DNA of 16,602 nucleotides from an uncultured Pseudomonadota bacterium. Its GTDB lineage: Bacteria; SAR324; NAC60-12. Location of the stretch: NCBI GenBank assembly GCA_913052275.1, contig CAJXDX010000024.1:1-16602 (forward strand), given 5' to 3'. The notes beneath the pieces were generated by a model that had not been told where the DNA came from, made no database searches, and saw only the letters and a list, made by a program, of their open reading frames with translations. A program made the translations under genes and the position numbers. Positions 7,950 to 15,059 of the stretch are shown in pieces. How positions within the stretch are numbered: position 1 is the first letter of the stretch; each line of letters begins with the position of its first letter.

Positions 7950-7959
7950 TTGAAGACAA
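7931..7959 (-). promoter_or_regulatory. Sigma70-type promoter for the MFS gene, predicting a near-leaderless mRNA
   Basis: On the minus strand, TTGTCT (7954-7959, four of six to TTGACA) is followed by exactly 17 bases and a perfect TATAAT (7931-7936). The -10 box ends 10 bases before the ATG at 7920, so initiation 6 to 8 bases downstream of it would leave a leader of only about 2 to 4 bases. An AAGGAG at 7945-7950 lies inside the spacer and therefore would not be transcribed as an SD. Positions are read directly; function is inferred. Confidence 0.55.
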
Positions 7960-8295
7960 ACTTTAAGAAATTCTAGTAACAGTTGTTTCTTGAGTTAAAT
8001 TCAAATGAAAGGAGTTTAATATTTACTATGAACTTTACGGGTAAAATTTTATCATTCCTCTAACGGGAAGAGCTGTTTACACTGATTCTTTAAATTTTTC
8101 TGCAAATTTTGCTTAGGACTTCAGTGGGATATCATGGTGGGGATGAATGTCAGATTTATCCAATAAATTATTCTCCAAAGGTCGTCGACTACTTAAAAGT
8201 TATTCGATAGTAAAAGCAGATATCAAATTTCAACATATGATTAAATAACCGAGTATATTGTAATTGAAAAGTAGTAAAAATCTTTTGTTACCAGA
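7960..8295. other. Gene-free stretch between the epimerase and MFS genes
   Basis: About 335 AT-rich bases with many stops in all frames. I see no tRNA-like fold, no open frame of useful size and no strong GC hairpin with a T-run. The minus-strand operon from the acyltransferase and epimerase must end here. The only weak candidate is an AT-rich imperfect hairpin around 8268-8290 just after the epimerase stop, too weak to call a terminator. It could hold an uncharacterised small RNA, but nothing in it demands one. Confidence 0.5.
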
Positions 8296-9306
8296 TCACC
8301 CCCACAATTCTGCAGATGGAGGGAAAACTTTACTCACTTTATATTTGATGGGTGAAGCTCTGTCTTCATAAAGATACAGCGGCGCGTCTAGGTCAACAAT
8401 TTCCGCACGTTGAGCGATTAAAAACGCAGGTGCGATTCCAAGTGATGTTGAGGACATGCACCCCACCATAGTCCTGAATCCCATGTTTTCTGCCTGAGCC
8501 TGCAAATGCAGCGCTTCAGTAAGCCCTCCTGTTTTATCAAGCTTGATATTCACAAATTCGTAAAGCCCCTTTAAACGCTCAAGATCTCCAGAGTCATGGC
8601 AGGACTCATCGGCACATACAGGAAGAGGCCGTTCCAGTGTTTTCAGGATGTTGTCTTTGTCAGCCGGGAAAGGCTGTTCAATCATTTCTACTCCGAGCGA
8701 CTTTAACTCAGGCACAAAACGCTGATAATGCTCAAGTGTCCATCCCTCATTGGCATCAACAACCAAACGTGAATTGGGAGCATTTTCTGAAATTGCGGCC
8801 AGACGCTCCAGGTCACCATCACCGGTTAGTTTGATTTTCAAGTACGGACGCCTCGCATGTTTTGCAGCAGCTTCACCCATTTTTTCCGGAGTATCAAGGC
8901 TCAGCGTGTAAACAGTTGTAACACTTCCTGGTTCGGACTTTCCGTCTGTTGCCAGATGCTTTGATATCTGCGGTAATTCCCAAACCCTTTTACCTGCAAG
9001 TTTTGCCTCCAGGTCCCAAAGAGCGCAGTCCACCGCGTTTCGGGCAGCACCTTTAGGCATTGCCTGCTGAAGTTCTTGACGCGACATTCCATTTTCCAGT
9101 ACCTTTCGAAAATCTTCTATCAGTGCTTCAGTTTGTTGAACAGACTCATTGTAGTGTTCAGTTGGAGAACCTTCACCCCAGCCCTTAACTCCATCCTGTT
9201 CCAGTTCAACCACCACTACATCGAAGTTATCTTCGTAGCTTCTTGAAATAGAGAATGGCTCTTCACTCCAGTTTTCTGTGCGTATATTTAGTTTTCTTGA
9301 ATTCAT
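8296..9306 (-). CDS. Enolase-superfamily dipeptide epimerase (L-Ala-D/L-Glu epimerase type)
   Basis: The 336-residue cytosolic enzyme likely epimerises dipeptides such as L-Ala-D-Glu released from murein, allowing their recycling. It has the N-terminal capping domain (WGEGSPTEHYNES, about 43-55; ARNAVDCALWDLEAKLAG, 88-105) and a TIM-barrel with the acid-base and metal residues of the muconate-lactonizing subgroup: KxK at K157/K159, metal ligands D184 (VVDANEGW), E210 (MIEQPF) and D233 (CADES), and K255 in NIKLDKTGG on the opposite side. The C-terminal DLDAP (305-309) corresponds to the DxD substrate motif of Ala-Glu epimerases (usually DLDGP), which favours this over muconate cycloisomerase or o-succinylbenzoate synthase. 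The substrate amino acids could differ. It begins 25 bases after the acyltransferase stop, so the two form an operon. Confidence 0.87.
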   Translation of the reverse strand: MNSRKLNIRTENWSEEPFSISRSYEDNFDVVVVELEQDGVKGWGEGSPTEHYNESVQQTEALIEDFRKVLENGMSRQELQQAMPKGAARNAVDCALWDLEAKLAGKRVWELPQISKHLATDGKSEPGSVTTVYTLSLDTPEKMGEAAAKHARRPYLKIKLTGDGDLERLAAISENAPNSRLVVDANEGWTLEHYQRFVPELKSLGVEMIEQPFPADKDNILKTLERPLPVCADESCHDSGDLERLKGLYEFVNIKLDKTGGLTEALHLQAQAENMGFRTMVGCMSSTSLGIAPAFLIAQRAEIVDLDAPLYLYEDRASPIKYKVSKVFPPSAELWG

Positions 9307-9331
9307 GTATTTGATCTTTACATTGATGTTC

Positions 9332-10267
9332 TTAATATATTGGTTCAGGGTCTTGAGGAGGTCGTGCCCGCCAACGTCGGTGCATCCAGAAATATTGTTC
9401 CGGATATTGACGAATCACTTTTTCAAGCGCGGAAGTTATTTTCTGGGCAACTTCCAGGGTGTCTTTTTCCTGCTCTCCAGTAAGCTCAAATGGGATGTGC
9501 TGAAAATTAATTTCTAAACGATTACCAACATATGGGCAAGTCACAAGCACTACAGGACTTCTGCGCAGTAAATGAAACGCGGCAGTGCCTTTGCTGCAGG
9601 ATGCAAGCTTACCAAAAAAATTTACAAAAAGGTCTGATTTGTTATCGTTTTGGTCAACCAGCATGGCAATAATTTTGTTTTCAGCAAGCGCTCTGCCCAT
9701 TTGCAGTGTTGCTCTTTTACCCTTGTCAATAGTTTCCACTCCAAAACCGGCACGGGCAGTATTCTGAAGCTGATTTGTGAGCGGGTTGGTTTGTCTTCCG
9801 ACGTACATAACAACTTTATATCCCTTTTCAGCTAATGCCGGTGGAATCATTTCCCAGTTTCCGAAATGTCCGCTGATAAGAAGCACCCCCTTTTTTTCAG
9901 ACAAAGCCTGGTCCAGTATCTCAGGATTTTGACAGTAAACCATCTCTGAAGTGCGGCCTTTCCATGCGTCCATATGAAGGACGTCCATGCAAAAACGAGC
10001 AAACCATCGATAATTTTCACGTGCTATTTTTTTACGCTCCATTGATGACAATTTTGGAAAAGCAAACTCCAGGTTGATTTTCACTATCTTTCGGCAGATA
10101 CGCAGGCAATAATAAAGCAGCCCATCAAGCATTAATGCCCCCCGTCTTAATAAATTTTCGGAAGCACCTTGTCCCCATCGTTTAAGGCTGCTGAATAGGA
10201 AATACTCAAAACGATGGCGAATTTTGAAGGATTCCTTACTAAATTTGCTGTTTCCAGTTTCAGTCAT
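9332..10267 (-). CDS. LpxL/HtrB-like lysophospholipid (lipid A) acyltransferase
   Basis: The 311-residue protein belongs to the bacterial lipid A biosynthesis acyltransferase family, which adds secondary acyl chains to Kdo2-lipid A at the inner face of the inner membrane. The catalytic HxxxxE motif is H134-E139 in LLISGHFGNWE. Family features follow: VGRQTNPLTNQ (156-166), a DQND segment (205-208), a KGTAAFHLLRRSPVV stretch (226-240) and the terminal QYFWMHRRWR (291-300). E. coli LpxL has 306 residues, so the length is normal. The usual N-terminal membrane anchor is weak here; the best hydrophobic part is about 44-58. On the minus strand a CATAAT (10280-10285) sits 12 bases before the ATG, again close, but without a good -35. 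Some members acylate other lipids (ornithine lipid, PIM), so Kdo2-lipid A as substrate is inferred. First gene of the minus operon with the epimerase. Confidence 0.86.
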   Translation of the reverse strand: MTETGNSKFSKESFKIRHRFEYFLFSSLKRWGQGASENLLRRGALMLDGLLYYCLRICRKIVKINLEFAFPKLSSMERKKIARENYRWFARFCMDVLHMDAWKGRTSEMVYCQNPEILDQALSEKKGVLLISGHFGNWEMIPPALAEKGYKVVMYVGRQTNPLTNQLQNTARAGFGVETIDKGKRATLQMGRALAENKIIAMLVDQNDNKSDLFVNFFGKLASCSKGTAAFHLLRRSPVVLVTCPYVGNRLEINFQHIPFELTGEQEKDTLEVAQKITSALEKVIRQYPEQYFWMHRRWRARPPQDPEPIY

Positions 10268-10325
10268 TTTGGAGTGGAAATTATGGTCAAGTGCAGAGAA
10301 AAAGATAGCAGATTAAGCACTGCAT

Positions 10326-10346
10326 GAAAACCTGAAAACGGTTTTC
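10326..10346. repeat. 7-base inverted repeat in the divergent intergenic region
   Basis: GAAAACC (10326-10332) and GGTTTTC (10340-10346) are perfect arms around a 7-base loop. A shorter nested alternative, GAAAAC-G-GTTTTC, spans 10334-10346. There is no T-run on either strand, so an operator for one of the divergent genes is more plausible than a terminator. Confidence 0.3.
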
Positions 10347-10574
10347 CGTCCATTGATTCAATAGATATATAAGCTATGCGGGAAGCAGGCATGTCTCGAT
10401 TTTTATACAGGAATGTGTCATTTTATAAAAGGAAAACTACTTTGAACACTTTTATCATTTTATTTGTCCTCAACTGCAGAATTTCTGATTATTCTGCTGT
10501 CTGCAAAGGCTGTGATGAACCTCTCTGAAATAAACAGCAAACAAAAAAACGTCATACCCTGCAATTTGGTATTT

Positions 10575-10590
10575 TACAAAAACTTTTGTA
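10575..10590. repeat. Palindrome just upstream of the lepA start
   Basis: TACAAAA-AC-TTTTGTA is a near-perfect 16-base palindrome ending seven bases before the lepA ATG at 10598, where the SD would be; no SD is present. A separate perfect palindrome, TTTTATAAAA, is at 10421-10430. The position suggests a protein-binding site or an AU hairpin controlling lepA expression. Function is unproven. Confidence 0.3.
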
Positions 10591-10597
10591 AATATAC

Positions 10598-12412
10598 ATG
10601 AAAAACACCCCGCCTGATTCCAGCCTGATTCGGAACTTCTCAATAATTGCACATGTTGACCATGGAAAGTCCACACTGGCAGACTGCCTGATGAAAGAAA
10701 CAGGCGCCGTTACTGAACGAGAAGCACAGGAACAGCTGCTTGATAAAATGGACATTGAACGCGAACGGGGCATTACAGTAAAATCACAAACGGTGCGCTT
10801 AAATTACCGGGCAAAAGACGGCAGGGAGTACATGTTAAATCTGATAGATACTCCAGGACATGTTGATTTTACCTATGAAGTTTCCCGTTCACTGGCCGCA
10901 TGTGAAGGAGCTCTGCTTGTTGTGGACGCAGCTCAGGGAGTGGAAGCACAGACTTTAGCCAACGTTTATATGGCACTTGATAATAATCTGGAAGTACTTC
11001 CTGTGTTGAACAAAATAGACCTGCCCTCGGCGGAAACTGAGAGGGTTTGCCGGGAAATTGAAGACATTATCGGTCTGGACAGCAGCAATGCTGCTATGGT
11101 AAGCGCAAAAAAAGGCATCGGCATTCCTGAGGTTCTGCAGCAGGTCGTGGATTATATTCCACCTCCATCTGGTGACTCAGGGGCCCCTCTGCGTGCACTA
11201 ATCTTTGATTCCTGGTTTGATTCATATCTTGGCATTGTTCTGATGATACGGATTGTGGACGGAGAAGTACATGTTGGCGATAAAATCCGATTTATGGCAA
11301 CAGGAAGGGAATATGAAGTGTTTCAGCTCGGTGTCTTCACTCCTTTTCCTGAACAGCGTGAGGAACTGAAACTGGGTGAGGTAGGTTTTTTGAGCGCGTC
11401 AATCAAAACCATTGGTCACACCATAATCGGAGACACCATCACTACAGTCGGCAATCTCGACACCGAACCACTTCCTGGTTACACCGAGGCAAAACCGATG
11501 GTGTTCAGCGGAATTTATCCCGTGGACAGTGAACAATACGAAGAACTTAAAGAGGCATTGCGAAAACTGTCTTTGAATGATTCATCACTAAGCTATGAAA
11601 TGGAGACTTCTGCCGCGCTGGGCTTTGGTTTCCGCTGCGGATTTCTAGGTCTTTTGCACATGGAAATTGCGCAGGAGCGACTGGAGAGAGAATTTAATCT
11701 GCAGCTTATTACAACTGCACCAAGTGTAGTGTATCAGGTACATCTTAAAAAAGGAGTAGTCATCTCGGTGGATAACCCGTCTCAGCTTCCTTCCCCGATT
11801 GAAATTGAATACATTGAAGAGCCTTACATTCGTGCCCGAGTTCTGACTCCGCAGGAGTATGTTGGGGGAATAATGAAACTTGCACAGGAACGCCGGGGTG
11901 TGCAGAACCACATGGAGTATCCTGCCCCAAATCGTGTTATGCTTGAGTATGAAATTCCCTTAAATGAAATTGTACTGGATTTTTATGACCAGCTTAAATC
12001 AATTTCTAAGGGTTATGCCTCTTTAGATTATGAACTGATTGATTTTCGTAAGGGCGCATTGGTCAAACTGGACATATTGCTCAATGGCGAAATGGTGGAT
12101 GCATTGTCCATGATTGTTCCCCGTGACAAGGCGCCATTTAGGGGTCGTGAGCTGGCAAAAAAAATAAAAGAGTTCATTCCAAAACAGATGTATGAGGTTG
12201 CAATTCAGGCTGCCATTGGCGCTAAAGTTATAGCCCGTGAAACGCAGGGTGCGCTGCGCAAGGATGTAACTGCAAAATGTTATGGAGGTGATGTCACACG
12301 AAAAAGAAAACTTCTGGAAAAACAGAAAGCAGGGAAAAAAAGAATGAAACGGGTAGGTTCCGTGGAAGTACCGCAGGAAGCATTTATGGCTGTCTTGAAA
12401 ATTGAACGCTGA
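10598..12412 (+). CDS. lepA: Elongation factor 4 (LepA), ribosomal back-translocase GTPase
   Basis: LepA binds ribosomes and uses GTP hydrolysis to remodel stalled or early translation complexes. All expected parts are present in 604 residues (E. coli has 599): G1 AHVDHGKST (18-26), the G2 region ERGIT (56-60), G3 DTPGH (84-88), G4 NKID (138-141), G5 SAKKGIG, then domain II, the EF-G-like domains (SALGFGFRCGFLGLLHMEI) and the LepA-specific C-terminal domain with YGGDVTRKRKLLEKQKAGKK. The start at 10598 gives the normal short lead-in to the G domain. No SD precedes it; a palindrome does. pfaD follows after 29 bases, so lepA is probably first gene of a lepA-pfaD-parA transcript. In many bacteria lepA is instead followed by lepB. 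Confidence 0.98.
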   Translation: MKNTPPDSSLIRNFSIIAHVDHGKSTLADCLMKETGAVTEREAQEQLLDKMDIERERGITVKSQTVRLNYRAKDGREYMLNLIDTPGHVDFTYEVSRSLAACEGALLVVDAAQGVEAQTLANVYMALDNNLEVLPVLNKIDLPSAETERVCREIEDIIGLDSSNAAMVSAKKGIGIPEVLQQVVDYIPPPSGDSGAPLRALIFDSWFDSYLGIVLMIRIVDGEVHVGDKIRFMATGREYEVFQLGVFTPFPEQREELKLGEVGFLSASIKTIGHTIIGDTITTVGNLDTEPLPGYTEAKPMVFSGIYPVDSEQYEELKEALRKLSLNDSSLSYEMETSAALGFGFRCGFLGLLHMEIAQERLEREFNLQLITTAPSVVYQVHLKKGVVISVDNPSQLPSPIEIEYIEEPYIRARVLTPQEYVGGIMKLAQERRGVQNHMEYPAPNRVMLEYEIPLNEIVLDFYDQLKSISKGYASLDYELIDFRKGALVKLDILLNGEMVDALSMIVPRDKAPFRGRELAKKIKEFIPKQMYEVAIQAAIGAKVIARETQGALRKDVTAKCYGGDVTRKRKLLEKQKAGKKRMKRVGSVEVPQEAFMAVLKIER

Positions 12413-12441
12413 AAATAATTAAATAATTTACCTTTCAATTT

Positions 12442-14076
12442 ATGAATCAAATTCTCCTGAGTTCAAAAATTCCAGACAGCAGCAGAAAGCTGAAAATTAT
12501 TCCTGAAGCAGTATCATACTCTGATGCAGAGATACGTGACAAACTGCTCCAGCTGGATAAAACATGCTGTGTTGTGAAAAATGGAGATGCAGTTGGAGTT
12601 TGTCTGGAAGAGGATGCGGATGAATCTTCTTCCGGAACATCGATGTCCCTACTTGCTCAAGCACTGCCTCTGAAAACCACCCAGCTGGGAGATCCGGAAT
12701 TCATCAAGGTTCATGGTCTTAAAATGGCCTACATGACCGGATCTATGGCAAACGGAATAGCCTCAGAAAATCTTGTTATTCCTTCAGGTAAGGTCGGCCT
12801 GCTCAGTTCATTTGGAGCCGCAGGGTTGCTTCCTTCCAGAATTGAACAAGCAATAAACATCATTCAGAAGGCTTTGCCCGATGGTCCTTATGCTTTTAAC
12901 CTGATCCACAGTCCAAGTGAAGATGCAATTGAAAGGGCTGCAGTTGATTTATACTTGAAGTATGGTGTTAGAACAGTTGAAGCTTCTGCATTCCTTGGTT
13001 TGACTCCTAATATTGTGCGGTATCGAGTGGCAGGCTTGCGCCGGAGTGCACAAAACCAGGTTGAAATAACAAACAGGGTAATTGCAAAAATTTCACGTGC
13101 GGAAGTAGCTTCCAAATTCATGGCACCGGCTCCTGAAGCTATGCTGAACAAGTTGCTTGAGGAAAAAAGCATTACAAGGGAACAGGCACAGCTTGCTGCA
13201 GCAGTGCCGATGGCAGACGACATCACGGTGGAAGCTGATTCCGGGGGACACACAGACAATCGGCCGCTTGTTTCACTCCTTCCAGCCATTATAGCATTGC
13301 GTGAACAATTTCAGGTACAATATGGATATTCGCATTCTATTCGTGTGGGCGCGGCAGGTGGAATAGGAACTCCTGCCTCTGCATTGGCTGCTTTTATGAT
13401 GGGTGCAGCATACATTGTGACTGGTTCAGTAAACCAGGCATGCGTGGAAGCAGCTGCCTCTGAACACAGTAAAGGACTCCTGGCTCAGGCAGAAATGGCT
13501 GATGTAATAATGGCTCCTGCCGCAGATATGTTTGAAATGGGTGTCGAACTGCAGGTTCTCAAGCGGGGGACCTTGTTTCCCATGCGAGCCAAAAAACTTT
13601 ATGAACTGTATAAGAACTACGAAAGTATCGAAGAAATACCTTTGCCCGAGCGGCAAAAACTGGAGCAACAGGTATTCTGCAACTCACTTGAAGAAATCTG
13701 GAGGCAGACAAAGGAACATTTTTATGAACGGGACCCTCATCAGATTGAACGTGCAAAAGATCACCCGAAGAGAAAGATGGCCTTGATTTTTCGCTGGTAC
13801 CTGGGTTTGACTTCATACTGGTCAAACTCAGGTGAAAAAGGACGTGAGACGGATTACCAGATTTGGGCCGGTCCGGCAATCGGGGCTTTCAATAACTGGG
13901 TAAAAGGTTCATATCTGGAGGATGTTTCCCAACGGAAAACAGTTGAAGTGGCATGGCACATCATGACTGGTGCGGCATATCTATACAGGCTGCGTCTTTT
14001 ACAAACTCAGGGCATACGGCTGCCCTCTTCCTGTGAAGCATATCTGCCTCAGCCTTTTTCAGCAATTCCCAACTGA
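12442..14076 (+). CDS. pfaD: PfaD-type enoyl reductase of polyunsaturated fatty acid synthase
   Basis: PfaD is the stand-alone flavin-dependent enoyl reductase that works with the PfaA-B-C polyketide-like megasynthase to make long-chain polyunsaturated fatty acids such as EPA or DHA. The 544 residues match the usual length (about 540). An N-terminal part (1-90) precedes a nitronate-monooxygenase-like FMN barrel: MTGSMANGIAS (98-108), GLLSSFGAAGL (119-129), VEASAFLGLTP (179-189), VEADSGGHTDNRP (263-275, with H270), then RVGAAGGIGTPASALAAFMMGAAYIVTGSVNQ (phosphate-binding GGIGTP near 306-311). The C-terminal SYWSNSGEKGRETDYQIW and GPAIGAFNNWVKGSYLED (458-494) are signatures of the PfaD group. 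Trans-acting enoyl reductases of bacterial polyketide pathways are relatives, so an alternative partner is possible. No pfaA, B, C or E is in the window. It lies between lepA (29 bases) and parA (34 bases) on the same strand. Confidence 0.92.
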   Translation: MNQILLSSKIPDSSRKLKIIPEAVSYSDAEIRDKLLQLDKTCCVVKNGDAVGVCLEEDADESSSGTSMSLLAQALPLKTTQLGDPEFIKVHGLKMAYMTGSMANGIASENLVIPSGKVGLLSSFGAAGLLPSRIEQAINIIQKALPDGPYAFNLIHSPSEDAIERAAVDLYLKYGVRTVEASAFLGLTPNIVRYRVAGLRRSAQNQVEITNRVIAKISRAEVASKFMAPAPEAMLNKLLEEKSITREQAQLAAAVPMADDITVEADSGGHTDNRPLVSLLPAIIALREQFQVQYGYSHSIRVGAAGGIGTPASALAAFMMGAAYIVTGSVNQACVEAAASEHSKGLLAQAEMADVIMAPAADMFEMGVELQVLKRGTLFPMRAKKLYELYKNYESIEEIPLPERQKLEQQVFCNSLEEIWRQTKEHFYERDPHQIERAKDHPKRKMALIFRWYLGLTSYWSNSGEKGRETDYQIWAGPAIGAFNNWVKGSYLEDVSQRKTVEVAWHIMTGAAYLYRLRLLQTQGIRLPSSCEAYLPQPFSAIPN

Positions 14077-14080
14077 ATTT

Positions 14081-14095
14081 TTCATTCTTAATGAA
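14081..14095. repeat. Small AT-rich hairpin between pfaD and the ParA gene
   Basis: TTCATT (14081-14086) and AATGAA (14090-14095) can pair around CTT. It is weak, has no GC pairs beyond one and no T-run, so it is unlikely to end transcription. It lies just before the ribosome binding site of the next gene. Confidence 0.2.
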
Positions 14096-14101
14096 TAAAA
14101 T

Positions 14102-14110
14102 AGAGGAGGT
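14102..14110 (+). promoter_or_regulatory. Strong Shine-Dalgarno sequence abutting the ParA start
   Basis: AGAGGAGGT is the best SD in the window, in contrast to nearly every other gene here. The full AGGAGG (14104-14109) leaves almost no spacer to GTG 14111. The upstream AGAGG (14102-14106) gives a spacer of four. The next in-frame ATG is 14132, 21 bases beyond. ATT at 14117 has ideal spacing (six) but would be a very rare start codon. Confidence 0.6.
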
Positions 14111-14884
14111 GTGAGTATTAAAATTGCAGTCATGACCATGAAAGGCGGGCAGGCAAAAACAACTCTTGCCATCAATTTTGCCAGCCGTATAGCCAGGGCC
14201 AGGCGTGAAGTTCTTTTAATTGATTCGGATATTCAGGCTAACATTACCACTACTTTTCAGCGTGATCACTTTTGTAATCTTGCCAACATAATTTTGGGGA
14301 AAGTAAGTAATTTTGAGTTTATGGAGCTTGCAGAGCGTCTTTCCTTTTTACCCTCCGGAGGGGAAGCAATGGTGGAGGCCTCCAGCTATCTCAGTCACAC
14401 TCAGTTCAAGGATGGCCTGCTCAAAAACCTGCTTTCAAACATCAATCATAATATGGTCATAATTGATACTGCTCCCAGCTGGAACGAAATCAGCCGTAAT
14501 ATTCTAATGTATGTTGATTTTGTAATAGTACCGGTAGTTACGGACTATCTGGGATACAGTGGCTGTGATCAGATAATGTCCTATATTGAAAACTTCAAGG
14601 AAAGTAAGCTGGGTGAGTGCAAAGCCGAAGTCCTGGGTATTGCTGTAACACGATCACATCCACGCACCAGACTCGCCAGAACAATTACTACTGGACTGAA
14701 GGAAAGATGGCCTGATTTGCTTTTTAATTCTATGATTGAAGAGTCTGTGTCCATTCAGGAAGCACCTGCCTTTCAGAAAAACATTTTTGATTATAAGAAC
14801 GGGTGTACCCGTGGTGCCGGAATGTACGATCAGCTATGCAGGGAAATTATGCGCAGGATTGTTAAGCAAAGAAAAAGTGAATAA
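14111..14884 (+). CDS. ParA/Soj-type Walker ATPase
   Basis: The 257-residue cytosolic P-loop ATPase is of the family that positions DNA or protein cargo with a ParB-like partner on the nucleoid. The deviant Walker A is KGGQAKTT (11-18) with both signature lysines, although the usual VGKT reads QAKT. LLIDSDIQANIT (36-46) carries D38 and D40, with I in place of the proline of the common DxDPQ form. Walker B is MVIIDTAPS (115-123). The NAD-like end of the fold is VIVPVVTDYLGYSG (138-151). There is no N-terminal HTH, so it resembles the small Soj/type Ib group. The start (GTG 14111) is uncertain; ATG 14132 would remove seven residues but keep the P-loop. It follows pfaD by 34 bases. The next gene, 175 bases on, may be its partner. 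MinD is unlikely since no membrane-targeting C-terminal helix is seen. Confidence 0.87.
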   Translation: MSIKIAVMTMKGGQAKTTLAINFASRIARARREVLLIDSDIQANITTTFQRDHFCNLANIILGKVSNFEFMELAERLSFLPSGGEAMVEASSYLSHTQFKDGLLKNLLSNINHNMVIIDTAPSWNEISRNILMYVDFVIVPVVTDYLGYSGCDQIMSYIENFKESKLGECKAEVLGIAVTRSHPRTRLARTITTGLKERWPDLLFNSMIEESVSIQEAPAFQKNIFDYKNGCTRGAGMYDQLCREIMRRIVKQRKSE

Positions 14885-14938
14885 TCAAAATCGGTATGTA
14901 TGCAGTTTTTTGCTGAAAGACAAGATATTCAGATTTTT

Positions 14939-14967
14939 CTGACAACCATGTAAAATGAAGTTAATAT
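14939..14967 (+). promoter_or_regulatory. Candidate promoter for the ParA-linked unknown gene
   Basis: CTGACA (14939-14944, five of six) is followed by 17 bases and TAATAT (14962-14967, four of six). Transcription would begin near 14975, leaving a leader of about 85 bases. That leader includes a 5-base hairpin, CTTCA (15039-15043) with TGAAG (15048-15052), whose loop AGGA is part of the only SD-like motif before the ATG at 15060. Another small hairpin, TCAGA/TCTGA (14929-14942), overlaps the -35. No parS-like repeated site was found. Confidence 0.35.
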
Positions 14968-15059
14968 AGTAAATCCATGTGCTACTTTGTTTCGGAGCAA
15001 GAAACGCTCTAATGAAATAATTATTAGGAAAAAACAAGCTTCAAGGATGAAGAACAGTC

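Larger units (their letters stand above)
10268..10597. other. Divergent intergenic region between the acyltransferase operon and lepA
   Basis: These 330 bases contain no convincing gene and should hold promoters for both directions. On minus, CATAAT at 10280-10285 is a possible -10 for the acyltransferase. On plus, TTTATA (10402-10407), 16 bases, then TATAAA (10424-10429) is a possible but weak promoter for lepA and would leave a leader of roughly 160 bases. Three inverted repeats lie here and are listed separately or described with them. No tRNA or terminator is apparent. Confidence 0.45.

Noticed and set aside
7960..8295. tRNA or small RNA gene in the long gap
   Set aside because: No cloverleaf, no T-loop GGTTCRA-like box and no terminator hairpin were found.
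14111..14884. MinD identity for the ParA-type ATPase
   Set aside because: The C-terminus (MRRIVKQRKSE) is not the amphipathic membrane-targeting helix of MinD and no minC or minE is adjacent.
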